In this document: in pieces, positions 10,108 to 20,409 of the stretch
Position numbering within the stretch: position 1 is the first letter of the stretch
How the letters are laid out: each line of letters opens with the position of its first letter
Source of the DNA: Azospirillum sp. 412522
GTDB lineage: Bacteria; Pseudomonadota; Alphaproteobacteria; Azospirillales; Azospirillaceae
Assembly: GCF_019805165.1 (NCBI RefSeq)
Contig: NZ_RWIJ01000001.1
Location: 526,913 to 590,912, forward strand
Direction: 5' to 3'
DNA length: 64,000 nt
The notes under the pieces: generated by a model
Told to the model about the DNA's origin: nothing
Seen by the model: only the letters and a program-made list of their open reading frames with translations
Databases searched by the model: none
Translations under genes and position numbers: made by a program

Positions 10108-11225
10108 TCCGCGGGGCCGAAGCGTTTGCGTGTCAGTGCCAGAACCATACCCATGCCGAACCCGAGAGCGAGCAGCGAGGAGCCGCCGTAGGAGATGAAG
10201 GGCAGGGTCATGCCCTTGGTCGGCATAAGATGCAAGGACGAACCCATGTTGATCGCCGCCTGAAGACCGAATTGGATCAGAAGGCCGGCGGCGGCCAGCA
10301 GGACGAAGTAGTTGTTGTCGTTGAAGACGCGCGCGAATCCACGCAGCACGACGAAGGCGAACAGAACCACCAACCCCAGGCAGAAGATCAAGCCCAGCTC
10401 TTCGCCTGCGACCGCGAAGATGAAGTCGGCATGACTGTCGGGCAGGTAGAACTTCACCGTGCCCTGGCCGGGGCCGGTGCCCATCAGCCCGCCGTTGGCG
10501 AAGGCCTCCAGCGAGCGGTTGACCTGATAATTGTCGCCGGCATGCGGATCGAGGAAGCGGTTGATGCGGCTGGTGACGTGCGGCAGCGTGTAATAGGCGC
10601 CGACCAGCCCGACCACGCCAAGCCCGCCGAGACCCATCACCAGCACGAGGTTCAACCCGGCCAGGAAGAACTGGGTGAACCAGACGGCGGAGACGACGAA
10701 GGTCATGCCCAGGTCGGGCTGGAGGATCAGGCCGGCCATGGTGATGCCGTAGAGCGCCATCGACACCAGCGCGCCCGGAAAGCCGGGGTTGGTGCGCGAC
10801 AGCGAGAACAACCAGGCCGCGACCACGGCGAAGGCTGGCTTCACGAACTCCGACGGCTGGATCGACAGGCCGGGGATATGGATCCAGCGGCGCGCACCCT
10901 TGATCTCCACGCCCACCACCAGGGTGGCGTAGACCAGCAGCACCGAGATCAGGAACACCCCCAGCGCCACCCGCCGCACGCCGCGAGGGCTGAGCAGCGA
11001 GACGCCGATCATGATGGCGATCGCCGGGATCAGCATCATCACGTGGCGTTCGACGAAATAGAAGGTGTCCTGGATGCCGATGCGCTCGGCCACCGGCGGG
11101 CTGGCCGCGGTGATCAGGACGGTGCCGAGGAACATCAGCAGGGCGACGGCGCCCAGTTGCCAGCGGTCGACGGTCCACCACCAGCGGCCGAAGATCGATT
11201 GGTCGGTGCGGTCGAAGGTGATCAT
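10104..11225 (-). CDS. ftsW: Septal peptidoglycan polymerase FtsW
   Basis: Polytopic SEDS-family glycosyltransferase that polymerises lipid II at the septum together with FtsI. The 373-residue protein consists of about ten hydrophobic segments. It contains family motifs such as the region ending QPSEFVKPAF, the TGPGQGTVKF loop and the C-terminal motif SYGGSSLLALGFGMGMVL. The ATG at 11225 overlaps the murD stop, and the gene overlaps murG by ATGA. Its partner transpeptidase ftsI lies further upstream in the same transcription unit. Confidence 0.97.
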   Translation of the reverse strand: MITFDRTDQSIFGRWWWTVDRWQLGAVALLMFLGTVLITAASPPVAERIGIQDTFYFVERHVMMLIPAIAIMIGVSLLSPRGVRRVALGVFLISVLLVYATLVVGVEIKGARRWIHIPGLSIQPSEFVKPAFAVVAAWLFSLSRTNPGFPGALVSMALYGITMAGLILQPDLGMTFVVSAVWFTQFFLAGLNLVLVMGLGGLGVVGLVGAYYTLPHVTSRINRFLDPHAGDNYQVNRSLEAFANGGLMGTGPGQGTVKFYLPDSHADFIFAVAGEELGLIFCLGLVVLFAFVVLRGFARVFNDNNYFVLLAAAGLLIQFGLQAAINMGSSLHLMPTKGMTLPFISYGGSSLLALGFGMGMVLALTRKRFGPAE

Positions 11226-12643
11226 GCAACGCCCCCGCTGCTGCCGTCCCCGGCATTCTCATGCGCCGCGACGATGTTCGCGACATAGGCCGCGAAGGCT
11301 TCGCCGCGCTTCTCGAAATTGGCAAACTGGTCCCAGGACGCGCAAGCTGGGGACAACAGCACGCAAGAGCCCTCCAGCCCCTCCGCCAGGGCCAGTCCGG
11401 CCGCTTTCGCGGTCGCGACATCCAGCGTTCCACAGCGTGTATACGCAACGCCCTGCGCATCGAGCCATGCGGCGAATTGGTCCTGCGCCTCGCCGATCAG
11501 GAAGGCGTGCCGCACGCGACCCATATAGCCCTCCAGCCCGTTCAGCCCGGTATCCTTGGCCTGTCCGCCGAGGATCCAGTAGATCGGGTCGAAGGTCGCC
11601 AGCGCCTTTTCCGTGGCGTCGGCGTTGGTCGCCTTGCTGTCATTGACGAAACGCACCCCCTCCAGCGTGCCGACCAGCTGCTGCCGGTGGGCGAGGCCGG
11701 GGAAGGTCGCCATCGCCGCGACGATGGCCGGCACCGGCAGGCCGGCGGCCTTGCAGGTGGCGAAGGCGGCGGCGGCATTCTGCCAGTTGTGGGCGCCGAG
11801 CAGGCTGGGCAGCGCCGCCAGCTCCACGACGCGCACCGTCGCGCCGTCGGTATCATCGACCAGCCAGCCGTCGGCGGCGTAGACGCCGCCGGCAACCGGA
11901 CCCCGGGCGGAGATCGGCCAGATGCGCTGGTCGCCGGCGGCGACGAGGTCGGCGTGGATCTTCCGGCAATGCTCGTCGTCCACCCCGATCACCGCGGTGC
12001 GCGGCCAAGTCTGGCGGTGGAAGATCAGCGTCTTGGCGGCGATGTAGCCTTCCATCCCGCCATGGCGGGCGAGGTGGTCGGGCGTGATGTTCGGCAGGAC
12101 CGCGATGTCGAAGGTGATGGAGTGGGTCAGCTCAAGCTGGTAGCTCGACATTTCCAGCACGCAGGTGCCGCCGGACCCGATCGGATCGAAGGTCAGCACC
12201 GGCGTGCCCAGATTGCCGCCGACGGCGGCCTTGCGCCCGGCGGCGGCCAGGATGTGGCCGATCAGGGTGGTGGTGGTCGATTTGCCATTCGTGCCGGTGA
12301 TCCCGATGAAGGCGCAGTCGCGCTCCGCCCGGCCCAGCAGCTCGACGTCGCAGACCAGCTCGATCCCCAGCGCGCGGGCGCGCTCGGCCACCGGATGCGG
12401 CTTGGGATGGGTGTGGGGGATGCCGGGGGACCAGACGATGGTGGTCAGGTCCGACAGGTCGGCGGTGGCGAGATCGACCACGGCGAAGCCCTCGGCCTCC
12501 GCCGCGGCGCGGGAGGCAGGGCTGTCGTCCCACACCCGCACCTCGGCGCCGCTGTCGCGCAGCGCGCGGGCGGTGGCGAGGCCGGACTTGCCCAGCCCCA
12601 TCACCGCCACCGGCAGCTCCTGCATGTAGAACAGGTCGATCAT
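11222..12643 (-). CDS. murD: UDP-N-acetylmuramoylalanine--D-glutamate ligase MurD
   Basis: ATP-dependent Mur ligase that adds D-glutamate to UDP-MurNAc-L-Ala. The 473-residue protein has the N-terminal substrate-binding motif VMGLGKSGLATARAL, the P-loop GITGTNGKSTTTTLIGHIL, the segment LEMSSYQLE and VNDSKATNADAT near the third domain. It starts 13 bases after mraY and ends overlapping ftsW. Confidence 0.97.
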   Translation of the reverse strand: MIDLFYMQELPVAVMGLGKSGLATARALRDSGAEVRVWDDSPASRAAAEAEGFAVVDLATADLSDLTTIVWSPGIPHTHPKPHPVAERARALGIELVCDVELLGRAERDCAFIGITGTNGKSTTTTLIGHILAAAGRKAAVGGNLGTPVLTFDPIGSGGTCVLEMSSYQLELTHSITFDIAVLPNITPDHLARHGGMEGYIAAKTLIFHRQTWPRTAVIGVDDEHCRKIHADLVAAGDQRIWPISARGPVAGGVYAADGWLVDDTDGATVRVVELAALPSLLGAHNWQNAAAAFATCKAAGLPVPAIVAAMATFPGLAHRQQLVGTLEGVRFVNDSKATNADATEKALATFDPIYWILGGQAKDTGLNGLEGYMGRVRHAFLIGEAQDQFAAWLDAQGVAYTRCGTLDVATAKAAGLALAEGLEGSCVLLSPACASWDQFANFEKRGEAFAAYVANIVAAHENAGDGSSGGVA

Positions 12644-12656
12644 CGCCGGTCCCCCC

Positions 12657-13742
12657 TCACCGCAGCTTCAGCGTGGACAGGCCGACCAGCGCCAGGATCG
12701 AGGCGATGATCCAGAAGCGGATCACCACCGTCGGTTCGGCCCAGCCCTTCTTTTCGAAGTGATGGTGCAGCGGCGCCATGCGGAAGACCCGCTTGCCGGT
12801 CAGCTTGAAGGAGGCGACCTGCACGATCACCGACACCGTCTCCAGCACGAACAGGCCGCCGATGATGGCGAGCACGATCTCGTGCTTGGTCACCACGCTG
12901 ACGGCACCGAGCGCGCCGCCCAGCGACAGCGACCCGGTGTCGCCCATGAAGACCATGGCCGGCGGGGCGTTGTACCAGAGGAAGCCGATCCCGGCCCCGA
13001 CCAGCGCGCCGCAGAACACGGCCAGTTCGCCGGACCCCGGGACATGGTGGATCTGCAGGTAGTTGGCGAAGATGGCGTTGCCCGACAGGTAGGAGATCAG
13101 GCCGAAGCAGCCGGCCGCGATCATCGTCGGCACGATGGCCAGCCCGTCCAGCCCGTCGGTCAGGTTCACCGAGTTCGAGGCGCCGACCATGATGAAGGCG
13201 CCGAAGGGGACGAAGAACCAGGACAGCTGGATCAGGAAGTCCTTGACGAAGGGAACCGCGACGCCACCCGACAGCGGCGGGGCCGATACCCACATGATCA
13301 GCGCCGAGGCGACCAGACCGATGGTGATCTCCCAGCCCAGGCGAAAGCGGCCGGACAGCCCCTTGGTGTTGCGCTTGGTCAGCTTCAGGTAATCGTCGCC
13401 GAAGCCGATCAGGCCATAGCCGATGGTCACCAGCAGCACGATCCAGATATAGGCGTTGGTCAGGTCGGCCCACAGCAGGGTGCTGACCGTCATGGCGATC
13501 AGGATCATCAGGCCGCCCATGGTGGGCGTGCCCTTCTTCTTGAAATGGCTCTCGGGGCCGTCGGCGCGGATGGGTTGTCCTTCGCCCTGCTTGCGCTTCA
13601 GCCAGGCGATCAGGCGCGGAAAGAAGACGAAGCTGATGACGAGCGACGTCAGCACGGCGCCGCCGGTCCGGAAGGTCAGGTACCGGAACAGGTTGAACGG
13701 CGTGAAGACGTCGGCCAGACCGAAGAGGAGGTTGTAGAGCAT
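12657..13742 (-). CDS. mraY: Phospho-N-acetylmuramoyl-pentapeptide transferase MraY
   Basis: Integral membrane enzyme that transfers phospho-MurNAc-pentapeptide from UDP to undecaprenyl phosphate, forming lipid I. The 361-residue protein has about ten membrane helices and the family motifs [55 protein letters not shown] and the histidine motif [12 protein letters not shown]. It lies ten bases after murF in the murF-mraY-murD order typical of dcw clusters. Confidence 0.98.
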   Translation of the reverse strand: MLYNLLFGLADVFTPFNLFRYLTFRTGGAVLTSLVISFVFFPRLIAWLKRKQGEGQPIRADGPESHFKKKGTPTMGGLMILIAMTVSTLLWADLTNAYIWIVLLVTIGYGLIGFGDDYLKLTKRNTKGLSGRFRLGWEITIGLVASALIMWVSAPPLSGGVAVPFVKDFLIQLSWFFVPFGAFIMVGASNSVNLTDGLDGLAIVPTMIAAGCFGLISYLSGNAIFANYLQIHHVPGSGELAVFCGALVGAGIGFLWYNAPPAMVFMGDTGSLSLGGALGAVSVVTKHEIVLAIIGGLFVLETVSVIVQVASFKLTGKRVFRMAPLHHHFEKKGWAEPTVVIRFWIIASILALVGLSTLKLR

Positions 13743-13751
13743 TTGGGTCCG

Positions 13752-15269
13752 TCAGCCTCGCGGGCCTTGCGCGGACTGCGCGGCCTGCGGCTGGTTGGTG
13801 GTTCGGGAGGCGGCTTTGTCCTCGCTTTCGTGCCCGCTGTCGAGTGCTGCGAGCGCATCGACGATCAGACCTGTACGACTGCCCAGGGACCCCTTGACCA
13901 TGATAACGTCGCCGCCCTTCACGGCGCCGGTCACGATGGGCGCCAACTCCACGCTGGTCTCGGTCCAGGCGCCACGCATCGCCGCCGGCAGGCGGTCGAA
14001 CAGCATCTTCATGTGCGGCCCGCAGGCGTAGACGGCATCGACCTGCGCGGCGCGCAGCGGCTCGGCCAGAGCGACGTGCAGCGCATCGGCGCGATTGCCC
14101 AGTTCGCGCATGTCACCCAGCACGGCGATGCGCCGCCCGCCGGCGCCGGGGTCGATCTTGCCCAGCACCTCCAGCGTCGCGGACATGGCGGCCGGGCTGG
14201 CGTTGTAGCTCTCGTCGATCAGGGTGAAGGCGCCCTGGGACAACCGGATGCGCTTGCGGGTGCCGCGGCCCTTGACCGGCTGAAGGCTCGACAGCGAACG
14301 CGCGGCCGCTGCGACATCGGCGCCCAGCGCCTTCACCGCCAGCAGCACCGCCAGGCTGTTCATCACCCAGTGCCTGCCGGGCTGCGACAGGCAGTATTGC
14401 AGCCGCTCGCCGCGGATGACGGCGGTCACCGCGCTGCAGGTGGCATGCAGCGAGCAGTCGACCAGCCGGGCATCGGCCTCCTCATGGGTGCCGAAGCTCC
14501 AGATGTGGGTCAGTCCGTGGCGGCGCGCTGCGGCGGCCAGGCGGGCATACTGGCCGTTGTCGCGGTTCAGCACGGCGACGCCGTTGGCGTCCAGCCCCTC
14601 GAAGATCTCGGCCTTGGCGTCGGCGATGGCCTCGACGCCGGAGAAGAATTCCAGATGCGCCGCCTCGACCGTGGTGACGATGGCGACATGCGGCTTGACC
14701 TGCCGCGACAGCGGGCCGAGTTCGCCGGCGTGGTTCATCCCCAGCTCGAACACGCCATAGACGCTGTCGGCGGGCAGGCGGGCGAGCGACAGCGGCACGC
14801 CCCAATGGTTGTTCAGGCTGCCTTCGGTGGCGTAGGTCGGCGCCTGCGCCGACAGGACATGGCGCAGGGTCTCCTTGGTGCCGGTCTTGCCGACGGAGCC
14901 GGTGACCCCGACGAGGCGCGCGCCGCAATGCGCCCGGGCGACCGCGCCCAACGCCGCCATCGCCTCCAGCGGATCGACCGGGGCGATCAGCAGCGGTGCG
15001 CCTTCCATCGAATTGGCCGGCAGGCCGTCGGGCAGGTGGTCGACCATCGCTGCGGCGGCACCGGCGGCCAGAGCGGCGCCGACGAAGACGTGCCCGTCGA
15101 AATTCGGGCCGCGGATGGCGACGAACAGGTCGCCGGGCGCCACCTTGCGGCTGTCGATGGTGACGCCGGTGGCGGTCCAGGCCGACGGGCCGGCCAGACG
15201 CCCGCCGGTGGCGGCGGCCGCGTCCTCCGCAGTCCAAAGGACCGCCTTATCCGTCTTGTCCCCGCTCAT
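13752..15269 (-). CDS. murF: UDP-MurNAc-tripeptide--D-alanyl-D-alanine ligase MurF
   Basis: ATP-dependent Mur ligase that adds the D-Ala-D-Ala dipeptide to complete the UDP-MurNAc-pentapeptide. The 505-residue protein has the N-terminal motif GVTIDSRKVAPGDLFVAI, the P-loop GVTGSVGKTGTKETL, and FELGMNHAGE and DESYNASPAAM further on. The C-terminus after about residue 480 is a polar tail rich in Gln, Ala and Lys that goes beyond the usual family length. The start overlaps the murE stop as ATGA. Confidence 0.96.
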   Translation of the reverse strand: MSGDKTDKAVLWTAEDAAAATGGRLAGPSAWTATGVTIDSRKVAPGDLFVAIRGPNFDGHVFVGAALAAGAAAAMVDHLPDGLPANSMEGAPLLIAPVDPLEAMAALGAVARAHCGARLVGVTGSVGKTGTKETLRHVLSAQAPTYATEGSLNNHWGVPLSLARLPADSVYGVFELGMNHAGELGPLSRQVKPHVAIVTTVEAAHLEFFSGVEAIADAKAEIFEGLDANGVAVLNRDNGQYARLAAAARRHGLTHIWSFGTHEEADARLVDCSLHATCSAVTAVIRGERLQYCLSQPGRHWVMNSLAVLLAVKALGADVAAAARSLSSLQPVKGRGTRKRIRLSQGAFTLIDESYNASPAAMSATLEVLGKIDPGAGGRRIAVLGDMRELGNRADALHVALAEPLRAAQVDAVYACGPHMKMLFDRLPAAMRGAWTETSVELAPIVTGAVKGGDVIMVKGSLGSRTGLIVDALAALDSGHESEDKAASRTTNQPQAAQSAQGPRG

Positions 15270-16741
15270 GCTCCAACCTCCGCTACGGCTTTCCGGGCCT
15301 CATCCGCGTCGTCGAACGGACGCACCTCGGTGCCGATCGTTTGTCCCTGTTCGTGGCCCTTGCCGGCGATGACCAGCACGTCGCCGGGCTGAAGCTGCCG
15401 CACCGCGGTGCGGATCGCCTCGGCCCGGTCGCCGATCTCCTCCAGCCTTCCGGCCAGGTCCCCGGTGGCCCCGGCAAGCACCTGCCCCCGCACGAAGGCG
15501 GGATCCTCGGTCCGCGGGTTGTCGTCGGTGACGATGGCGCGGTCGGCCAGTTTGGCCGCCAGCGCCCCCATCACCGGCCGCTTGCTGCGGTCGCGGTCGC
15601 CGCCGCAGCCGAACACCGTCACCAGATGGCGCGAGGCGTGCGACCGCAGCGCCAGCAGCACCGTTTCCAGCGCGTCCGGCGTGTGGGCGAAATCGACGTA
15701 GACCGTCGCCCCGTTGGGGTGGGTCGCGACATGTTGGAGCCGGCCCGGCACGCCTTCCAGCGCAGGAAGGGTGGCGAGCGCCCGGCCGGCGTCGCCGCCG
15801 GAGCCGATGACCAGACCCAGCGCGCAGAGCACGTTCCAGGCCTGGAAGCGACCCGCCAGCGGCAGGTCCACCGTCACGTCGCGGCCGAACAGGCACAGGG
15901 AGAGCCGCTGCCCGTGGGCCAGCGGCTCCACCCCGGTCACCCGGAGCTCGGAACCGGCGAGACCATAGGACAGGATGCGGTGGCCACGTTCGTTACAAAT
16001 TGCGGCAAAAAAACGAAAGTCATCACTATCCGCATTCAGGACGGCGGTGCATCCTTCTGGTAGAACACGCTGGAATAGCATCGCCTTGGCGTCGCGGTAC
16101 GCTTCCATCGTACCGTGGTAGTCCAGATGGTCCAGGGTAAGGTTGGTGAAGCCGGCGGCCTTGATCGCCACACCGTCCAGCCGGAACTGTTCCAGCCCGT
16201 GGCTCGATGCCTCCATCGCCAGATGCTCGATGCCGGCTTCCTTGGCGGCGGCGAGGTCGCGGTGAAGCGAAACGGGGTCCGGCGTCGTCATCCCGCCATA
16301 GCCGTGCAGGCCGGGGCCGAGCAGCCCCAGCGTGCCCAGGCTGCCGGCGGGCAGGCCCATGCGCGCCCAGATCTGGGCGGCGAACTGAACGGTGGAGGTC
16401 TTGCCGTTGGTGCCGGTCACAGCGACCACCGTCTCCGGCTGGCGCCCGCCATGGAAGGCGGCGGCCATGTGCGCGAACGCGAGGCGGGGCTGCGGATCGG
16501 TCAGCAGGACAGCGGTCGAGCCGGCGGGCAGGGCGGTGCCTACGGGCGCTAGTACGGCGACGGCACCTTTGGCGAGCGCATCGGCGATGAAGGCGCGTCC
16601 GTCGGCCTTCACGCCGGGCAGAGCGGCAAAGACAAAGCCGGGCCTGACCGCCCGGCTGTCGGCGGTCAGCCCGGCAATGTCAGGGTCGGCCATACCGGCG
16701 GTGGCGTCAGCGCGGCTTGGTCTGAGTTGGGAAAGACGCAA
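15266..16741 (-). CDS. murE: UDP-MurNAc-L-Ala-D-Glu--meso-diaminopimelate ligase MurE
   Basis: ATP-dependent Mur ligase that adds meso-diaminopimelate as the third stem residue. The 491-residue protein has TADSRAVRPG near the N-terminus, the P-loop VTGTNGKTSTVQF, and DNPR (within VTDDNPRTEDP), the motif that marks DAP rather than lysine specificity. I place the start at a TTG at 16741, inside the end of ftsI: it gives the usual MurE beginning RLSQL and is preceded by AAGGGAAG at a good distance. The first ATG (16693), just after the ftsI stop, has no visible ribosome binding site. Confidence 0.95.
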   Translation of the reverse strand: MRLSQLRPSRADATAGMADPDIAGLTADSRAVRPGFVFAALPGVKADGRAFIADALAKGAVAVLAPVGTALPAGSTAVLLTDPQPRLAFAHMAAAFHGGRQPETVVAVTGTNGKTSTVQFAAQIWARMGLPAGSLGTLGLLGPGLHGYGGMTTPDPVSLHRDLAAAKEAGIEHLAMEASSHGLEQFRLDGVAIKAAGFTNLTLDHLDYHGTMEAYRDAKAMLFQRVLPEGCTAVLNADSDDFRFFAAICNERGHRILSYGLAGSELRVTGVEPLAHGQRLSLCLFGRDVTVDLPLAGRFQAWNVLCALGLVIGSGGDAGRALATLPALEGVPGRLQHVATHPNGATVYVDFAHTPDALETVLLALRSHASRHLVTVFGCGGDRDRSKRPVMGALAAKLADRAIVTDDNPRTEDPAFVRGQVLAGATGDLAGRLEEIGDRAEAIRTAVRQLQPGDVLVIAGKGHEQGQTIGTEVRPFDDADEARKAVAEVGA

Positions 16742-18578
16742 CGGTGCTTCCCTTCGGCGGGGGTGGGGCGGTGACGGGGGGCAGCGATTGCTGCCAGTTG
16801 GTGGAACCGGCGGCGTTCAGGTAGGTGGAGTTCAGGATCTCCGGCGTGTTCTCGTCCACCAGCGGCACGTTCAGCAGCGGGCCGATCTGCTTGACGATGC
16901 GGCCGACCGCCGGTGCGGCGACCCAGCCACCGGTGGCGTAGCCGTATGTCTTGGCTGTCGCCTGCGGTTCGTCGACCAGCACATAGACGATGTAGCGCGG
17001 ATCATTCATCGGGAAGGCGCCCAGGAACGACGACATCCGCGAGTTCTTCTGGTAATGCTTGCCCTTCTGCTTGTCGGCGGTGCCGGTTTTTCCACCGACG
17101 ACATAGCCCTTGACTTCCGCAGACTTTCCAGTGCCTTCGGTGACCACAAAACGGAACATGCGCCGCATCATGTCGGAGGTCTGGCGCGACACCACCTGTT
17201 CGGTCGGAACCTCGCCGTCGGGCTGGCGCTTCAGCAGCGTCGGCTTGTGGAAGAGGCCGCCATTGATGACCGACGCCGCCGCGGCCACCGTGTGCATCGG
17301 GCTGACCGAGATGCCGTGGCCGAAGGAGATGGTATAGCTGTTGACCTCGCGCCACGGGTTGGGTACCAGCGGCCAGCCGCTTTCCGGCAGCTCCAGCCCG
17401 GTGGGCTTGGTGAAGCCCATCTTGGTCATGAAGGCCTTCTGCGCCGCCACGCCCACCTGCTGCACCATGCGCACGGAACCGAGGTTGGAGGAGTGCTGGA
17501 ACACCTCCGCCACGGTCAGGGCGCGATGCAGGTTGTGGTAGTCGTTGATGGTGAAGCGGCCGATCTTGACCGGATGCGCCGCGTCGAACATGTCCGAGAC
17601 CCGGATCTTGCCGGTGTCGAAGGCCAACGCCGAGTTGAAGATCTTGAAGGTCGAACCCATCTCGTACACGCCGAGCGTCGCCCGGTTGAACAGCGTGTCG
17701 GGGTTCAGTCCGGTCGGGTCCTGCGGGTCGAAGTCGGGCAGCGAGACCATCGACAGCACTTCGCCGTTGCGCACGTCGAAGACAATGCCGGCGGCGCCGA
17801 TGGCGCTGAACTCCTGAACCGTGGCGGCCAGCTCCTTCTTCAGGACATGCTGCAACCGCAGGTCGATGGACAGCTGAAGCGGCGTTCCCGGCTCCTCGGT
17901 CAGCCGCTTGTTGAAGCCCTGTTCCATGCCGGCAAGGCCGTTGTTGTCGATGCCGGTGAAGCCGACGATGTGGGAGGTCAGCGGGCCGGCCGGATAGAAG
18001 CGGCGCTCCTCCCGCTCGAAGGCGACGCCGGGAATGCCCAGCCGGTGGACGGCGGCCTGCTGCTTCGGTGTCAGGTTGCGTTTCAGCCAGACGAACCGGC
18101 GGTCACCGCTCAGCTTGCCGAGGACGTCCTTGTAATCCAGGTCGGGCAGGGCGCCGACCAGCTTCTGCGCCGCTTCCTCCGGACGCGAGACCAGCTTGGG
18201 GTCGGCGTAGAGCGACTGGGTGACCAGCGAGGTCGCCAGCAGGTTGCCGTTGCGGTCGACGATGTCGGCGCGGTTGTTGGTGGTGTTATCCAGTTCCAGG
18301 GCGACATGCGGGCGCGGTTCGCCCCCGCCGGCCAGCAGGGTGGCCATCGCCAGCTTGACGCTGATCGCGGTGAAGACGGTCGTGACCACGGCAGCCGTCA
18401 CCATCAGGCGGTAACGGCTCTGGTCCAGCGCGACGGCCAGCGAGGTCCGCGGCTTGGCGGACGGTTGCGGGGCCGGCTGGGGAAAGGGCGAGGGCGCCGG
18501 CGGCGGCACATAGGTGCTGCCGGTGCTGGCGCCGGGCTGGCCGTGGCCGGCCGGTCCGCCGTGGTCGTGACCGTTCAT
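16707..18578 (-). CDS. ftsI: Septal transpeptidase FtsI (PBP3)
   Basis: Class B penicillin-binding protein that cross-links septal peptidoglycan, partner of FtsW. The 623-residue protein has a Pro/Gly-rich cytoplasmic N-terminus, one membrane helix around residues 57-80 and a pedestal domain with RRFYPAGPLTSHIVGF. The transpeptidase domain shows active-site STFK near residue 309, SSN near 360 and KTG in GGKTGTADKQ near 497. The start at 18578 overlaps the ftsL stop as ATGA; its N-terminus MNGHDHGG is His-rich. The last residues overlap the TTG start of murE by 35 bases. Confidence 0.97.
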   Translation of the reverse strand: MNGHDHGGPAGHGQPGASTGSTYVPPPAPSPFPQPAPQPSAKPRTSLAVALDQSRYRLMVTAAVVTTVFTAISVKLAMATLLAGGGEPRPHVALELDNTTNNRADIVDRNGNLLATSLVTQSLYADPKLVSRPEEAAQKLVGALPDLDYKDVLGKLSGDRRFVWLKRNLTPKQQAAVHRLGIPGVAFEREERRFYPAGPLTSHIVGFTGIDNNGLAGMEQGFNKRLTEEPGTPLQLSIDLRLQHVLKKELAATVQEFSAIGAAGIVFDVRNGEVLSMVSLPDFDPQDPTGLNPDTLFNRATLGVYEMGSTFKIFNSALAFDTGKIRVSDMFDAAHPVKIGRFTINDYHNLHRALTVAEVFQHSSNLGSVRMVQQVGVAAQKAFMTKMGFTKPTGLELPESGWPLVPNPWREVNSYTISFGHGISVSPMHTVAAAASVINGGLFHKPTLLKRQPDGEVPTEQVVSRQTSDMMRRMFRFVVTEGTGKSAEVKGYVVGGKTGTADKQKGKHYQKNSRMSSFLGAFPMNDPRYIVYVLVDEPQATAKTYGYATGGWVAAPAVGRIVKQIGPLLNVPLVDENTPEILNSTYLNAAGSTNWQQSLPPVTAPPPPKGSTVASFPTQTKPR

Positions 18579-19438
18579 CGATTGGCCCCCAGGCGCGCAA
18601 CGAGCAGCCCGAGGCTGTCGGTCGGCTTGGGCTGGTACTGTTGGGCCGCCGGGGCCGCGGCGACCACCTTGGCTGCCGGCGCGGGCGCAGGGGTGGGGCG
18701 GGCGGCCAGTTCGGTCGGACGCGAGGCCGGAACGTTGGGCGCCAGCTTGCCGGCCGCAGGAGCGGGAACGGCGCGGTCGGCCGGGACGGTGGACTTCTCC
18801 ACCGGCGCGCGGGCGGAGCCGGGAACCAGGGCTGCCGGTTTGATCCGGTTGGCGCGGGACGGGTCGGCGAGACCGCCGGCGGAGGGCAGGGACGTGGGCA
18901 CGATGACCGGCGCGCGTTCCAGCGCCTTGTCCATCGGCAGCGGCTTCGCCAACGCGGCACCAGCCGGCAGTCCGGCGGGCGCGCTGACCGGAACGATTCC
19001 GACAGCACCACTGTTGTTGGAAGTGGCGGGGGCGCGGGCGGCGGCCACCTGCGGGTTGGCGGCGCCGGGCGCGCGGACCATCGGCGGCAGCGGGGTGGTG
19101 CCGGGCGGAGCGATGCCGGGCGTCTGGCCGGGCATGGACTTGGCCGTCGGGACCGCGTCGGCCGGCCGCATCGGGATCATGTCCATCGCAATGTACTGGC
19201 GCGGCTCCGTCGGTTGCAGCGCCAGATAGGACTGGGCCATCTGTTCCAGCTTGGTGGGATCGTTCAGGTAGCTCCACTCGGCCTTCAGGACCTGGATGGA
19301 TTCCTGTTCCTGAATGATCTTGCGGTTCAGCCCGGCGAGCTTCTCCTCAAGATCCTGGACGTCGTAGCTGGTCTGGAACAGCACGCCACCGGCGGCTGCG
19401 ATCAGGCCGCCCCAGAACAACCAGGTCTTGCCTTTCAT
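18575..19438 (-). CDS. ftsL: Cell division protein FtsL with a long Ala/Pro-rich C-terminal extension
   Basis: Bitopic division protein that forms the FtsQLB complex and activates FtsWI. The N-terminal part is typical: a short cytoplasmic start, a membrane helix ([15 protein letters not shown]) and a periplasmic coiled coil ([20 protein letters not shown]) ending in the family segment [20 protein letters not shown] near residue 75. Canonical FtsL stops soon after this. Here about 190 further residues follow, rich in A, P, V and T with scattered basic residues and no recognised fold, which suggests a disordered periplasmic tail. Position between rsmH and ftsI confirms the identity. It overlaps both neighbours by ATGA. 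Confidence 0.9.
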   Translation of the reverse strand: MKGKTWLFWGGLIAAAGGVLFQTSYDVQDLEEKLAGLNRKIIQEQESIQVLKAEWSYLNDPTKLEQMAQSYLALQPTEPRQYIAMDMIPMRPADAVPTAKSMPGQTPGIAPPGTTPLPPMVRAPGAANPQVAAARAPATSNNSGAVGIVPVSAPAGLPAGAALAKPLPMDKALERAPVIVPTSLPSAGGLADPSRANRIKPAALVPGSARAPVEKSTVPADRAVPAPAAGKLAPNVPASRPTELAARPTPAPAPAAKVVAAAPAAQQYQPKPTDSLGLLVARLGANR

Positions 19439-20409
19439 GCTGCCTCCTTGCCGGACGCCGGGAAAGCGGGCGCCTCGGTACGTTCAGCCGCGCGCAGCCG
19501 GGCGGACCGGGCGCGGGGATTGTTACGGGCTTCGGCCTCGCTCGGGTCCACGGGTTTCCGGGAGAGCAGGCGGAAGGATGCATGATGCGCCGCGACCGCG
19601 GTCACTGGCGTATGGCGGGACGGGGAGGGCGGCGGCGAGGAGCGCTCCCGCAGGAACGCCTTGACCTCGCGGTCCTCCAGCGAATGGAAGGAGACGACGG
19701 CCAGACGCCCGCCGGGCGCCAGCAGCGACTCGGCGGCGGACAGGCCGCGCCGCAGTTCGCCCAACTCGTCGTTCACATGGATGCGCAGGGCCTGGAAGGT
19801 CCGGGTCGCGGGGTCGATCCCGTCGCCCTTCCCCTTCGGCACCACCGACCGGATGATCTCGGCCAGCCGGGACGTGCGCTCGATCGGCGCCTCGCGGCGG
19901 GCGGCGACGATGGCGCGGGCGACTCGGCGTGCCATCCGCTCCTCGCCCAGATGGTAGACGATGTCGGCCAGTTCCGCCTCGTCGGCGGTGTTGACCACGT
20001 CGGCGGCGGTCGGGCCATCCCGTCCCATCCGCATGTCGAGCGGGCCGTCGAAGCGGAAGGAGAAGCCGCGCTCCGGCTCGTCGATCTGGGGGGAGGAGAC
20101 GCCGACGTCGAGCGCCACGCCATCGACCCTGTCGACGCCATGCTCGCCCAGCAACTTGCCCATGTCGCCGAACCGGCCCTCGATCACCTCGAGCCGGCCG
20201 GGGAACTCCCGGGCCAGCGCACGGCCGCGTTCGATCGCGGCGGGGTCGCGGTCGATGCCGATCACGCGGCAGGACGCCGATTGCAGAAGGGCGCGGCTGT
20301 AGCCGCCGGCGCCGAAGGTGCCATCGACATAGAGGCCGCCGTCGCGCGGGGACAGCGCGGCGACCACCTCGTCCAGCAGGACGGGAATATGGATTCGGGT
20401 GTCGCTCAT
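19435..20409 (-). CDS. rsmH: 16S rRNA (cytosine1402-N4)-methyltransferase RsmH
   Basis: SAM-dependent enzyme that methylates N4 of C1402 in 16S rRNA; also called MraW. The 324-residue protein starts with [15 protein letters not shown], has the SAM motif [16 protein letters not shown], the RsmH segment [11 protein letters not shown] and the C-terminal motif [17 protein letters not shown]. The start ATG overlaps the mraZ stop as TGATG. It follows mraZ in the standard order. Confidence 0.97.
   Translation of the reverse strand: MSDTRIHIPVLLDEVVAALSPRDGGLYVDGTFGAGGYSRALLQSASCRVIGIDRDPAAIERGRALAREFPGRLEVIEGRFGDMGKLLGEHGVDRVDGVALDVGVSSPQIDEPERGFSFRFDGPLDMRMGRDGPTAADVVNTADEAELADIVYHLGEERMARRVARAIVAARREAPIERTSRLAEIIRSVVPKGKGDGIDPATRTFQALRIHVNDELGELRRGLSAAESLLAPGGRLAVVSFHSLEDREVKAFLRERSSPPPSPSRHTPVTAVAAHHASFRLLSRKPVDPSEAEARNNPRARSARLRAAERTEAPAFPASGKEAA

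Noticed and set aside
12759..15392. Very long open frame on the plus strand (877 codons) antisense to mraY and murF
   Set aside because: It mirrors two well-supported genes; high GC leaves antisense frames open. The product is His/Asp/Gln/Gly-rich with no family features. The same holds for the long plus-strand frames over ftsZ, ftsA, murC and the ABC-F gene.
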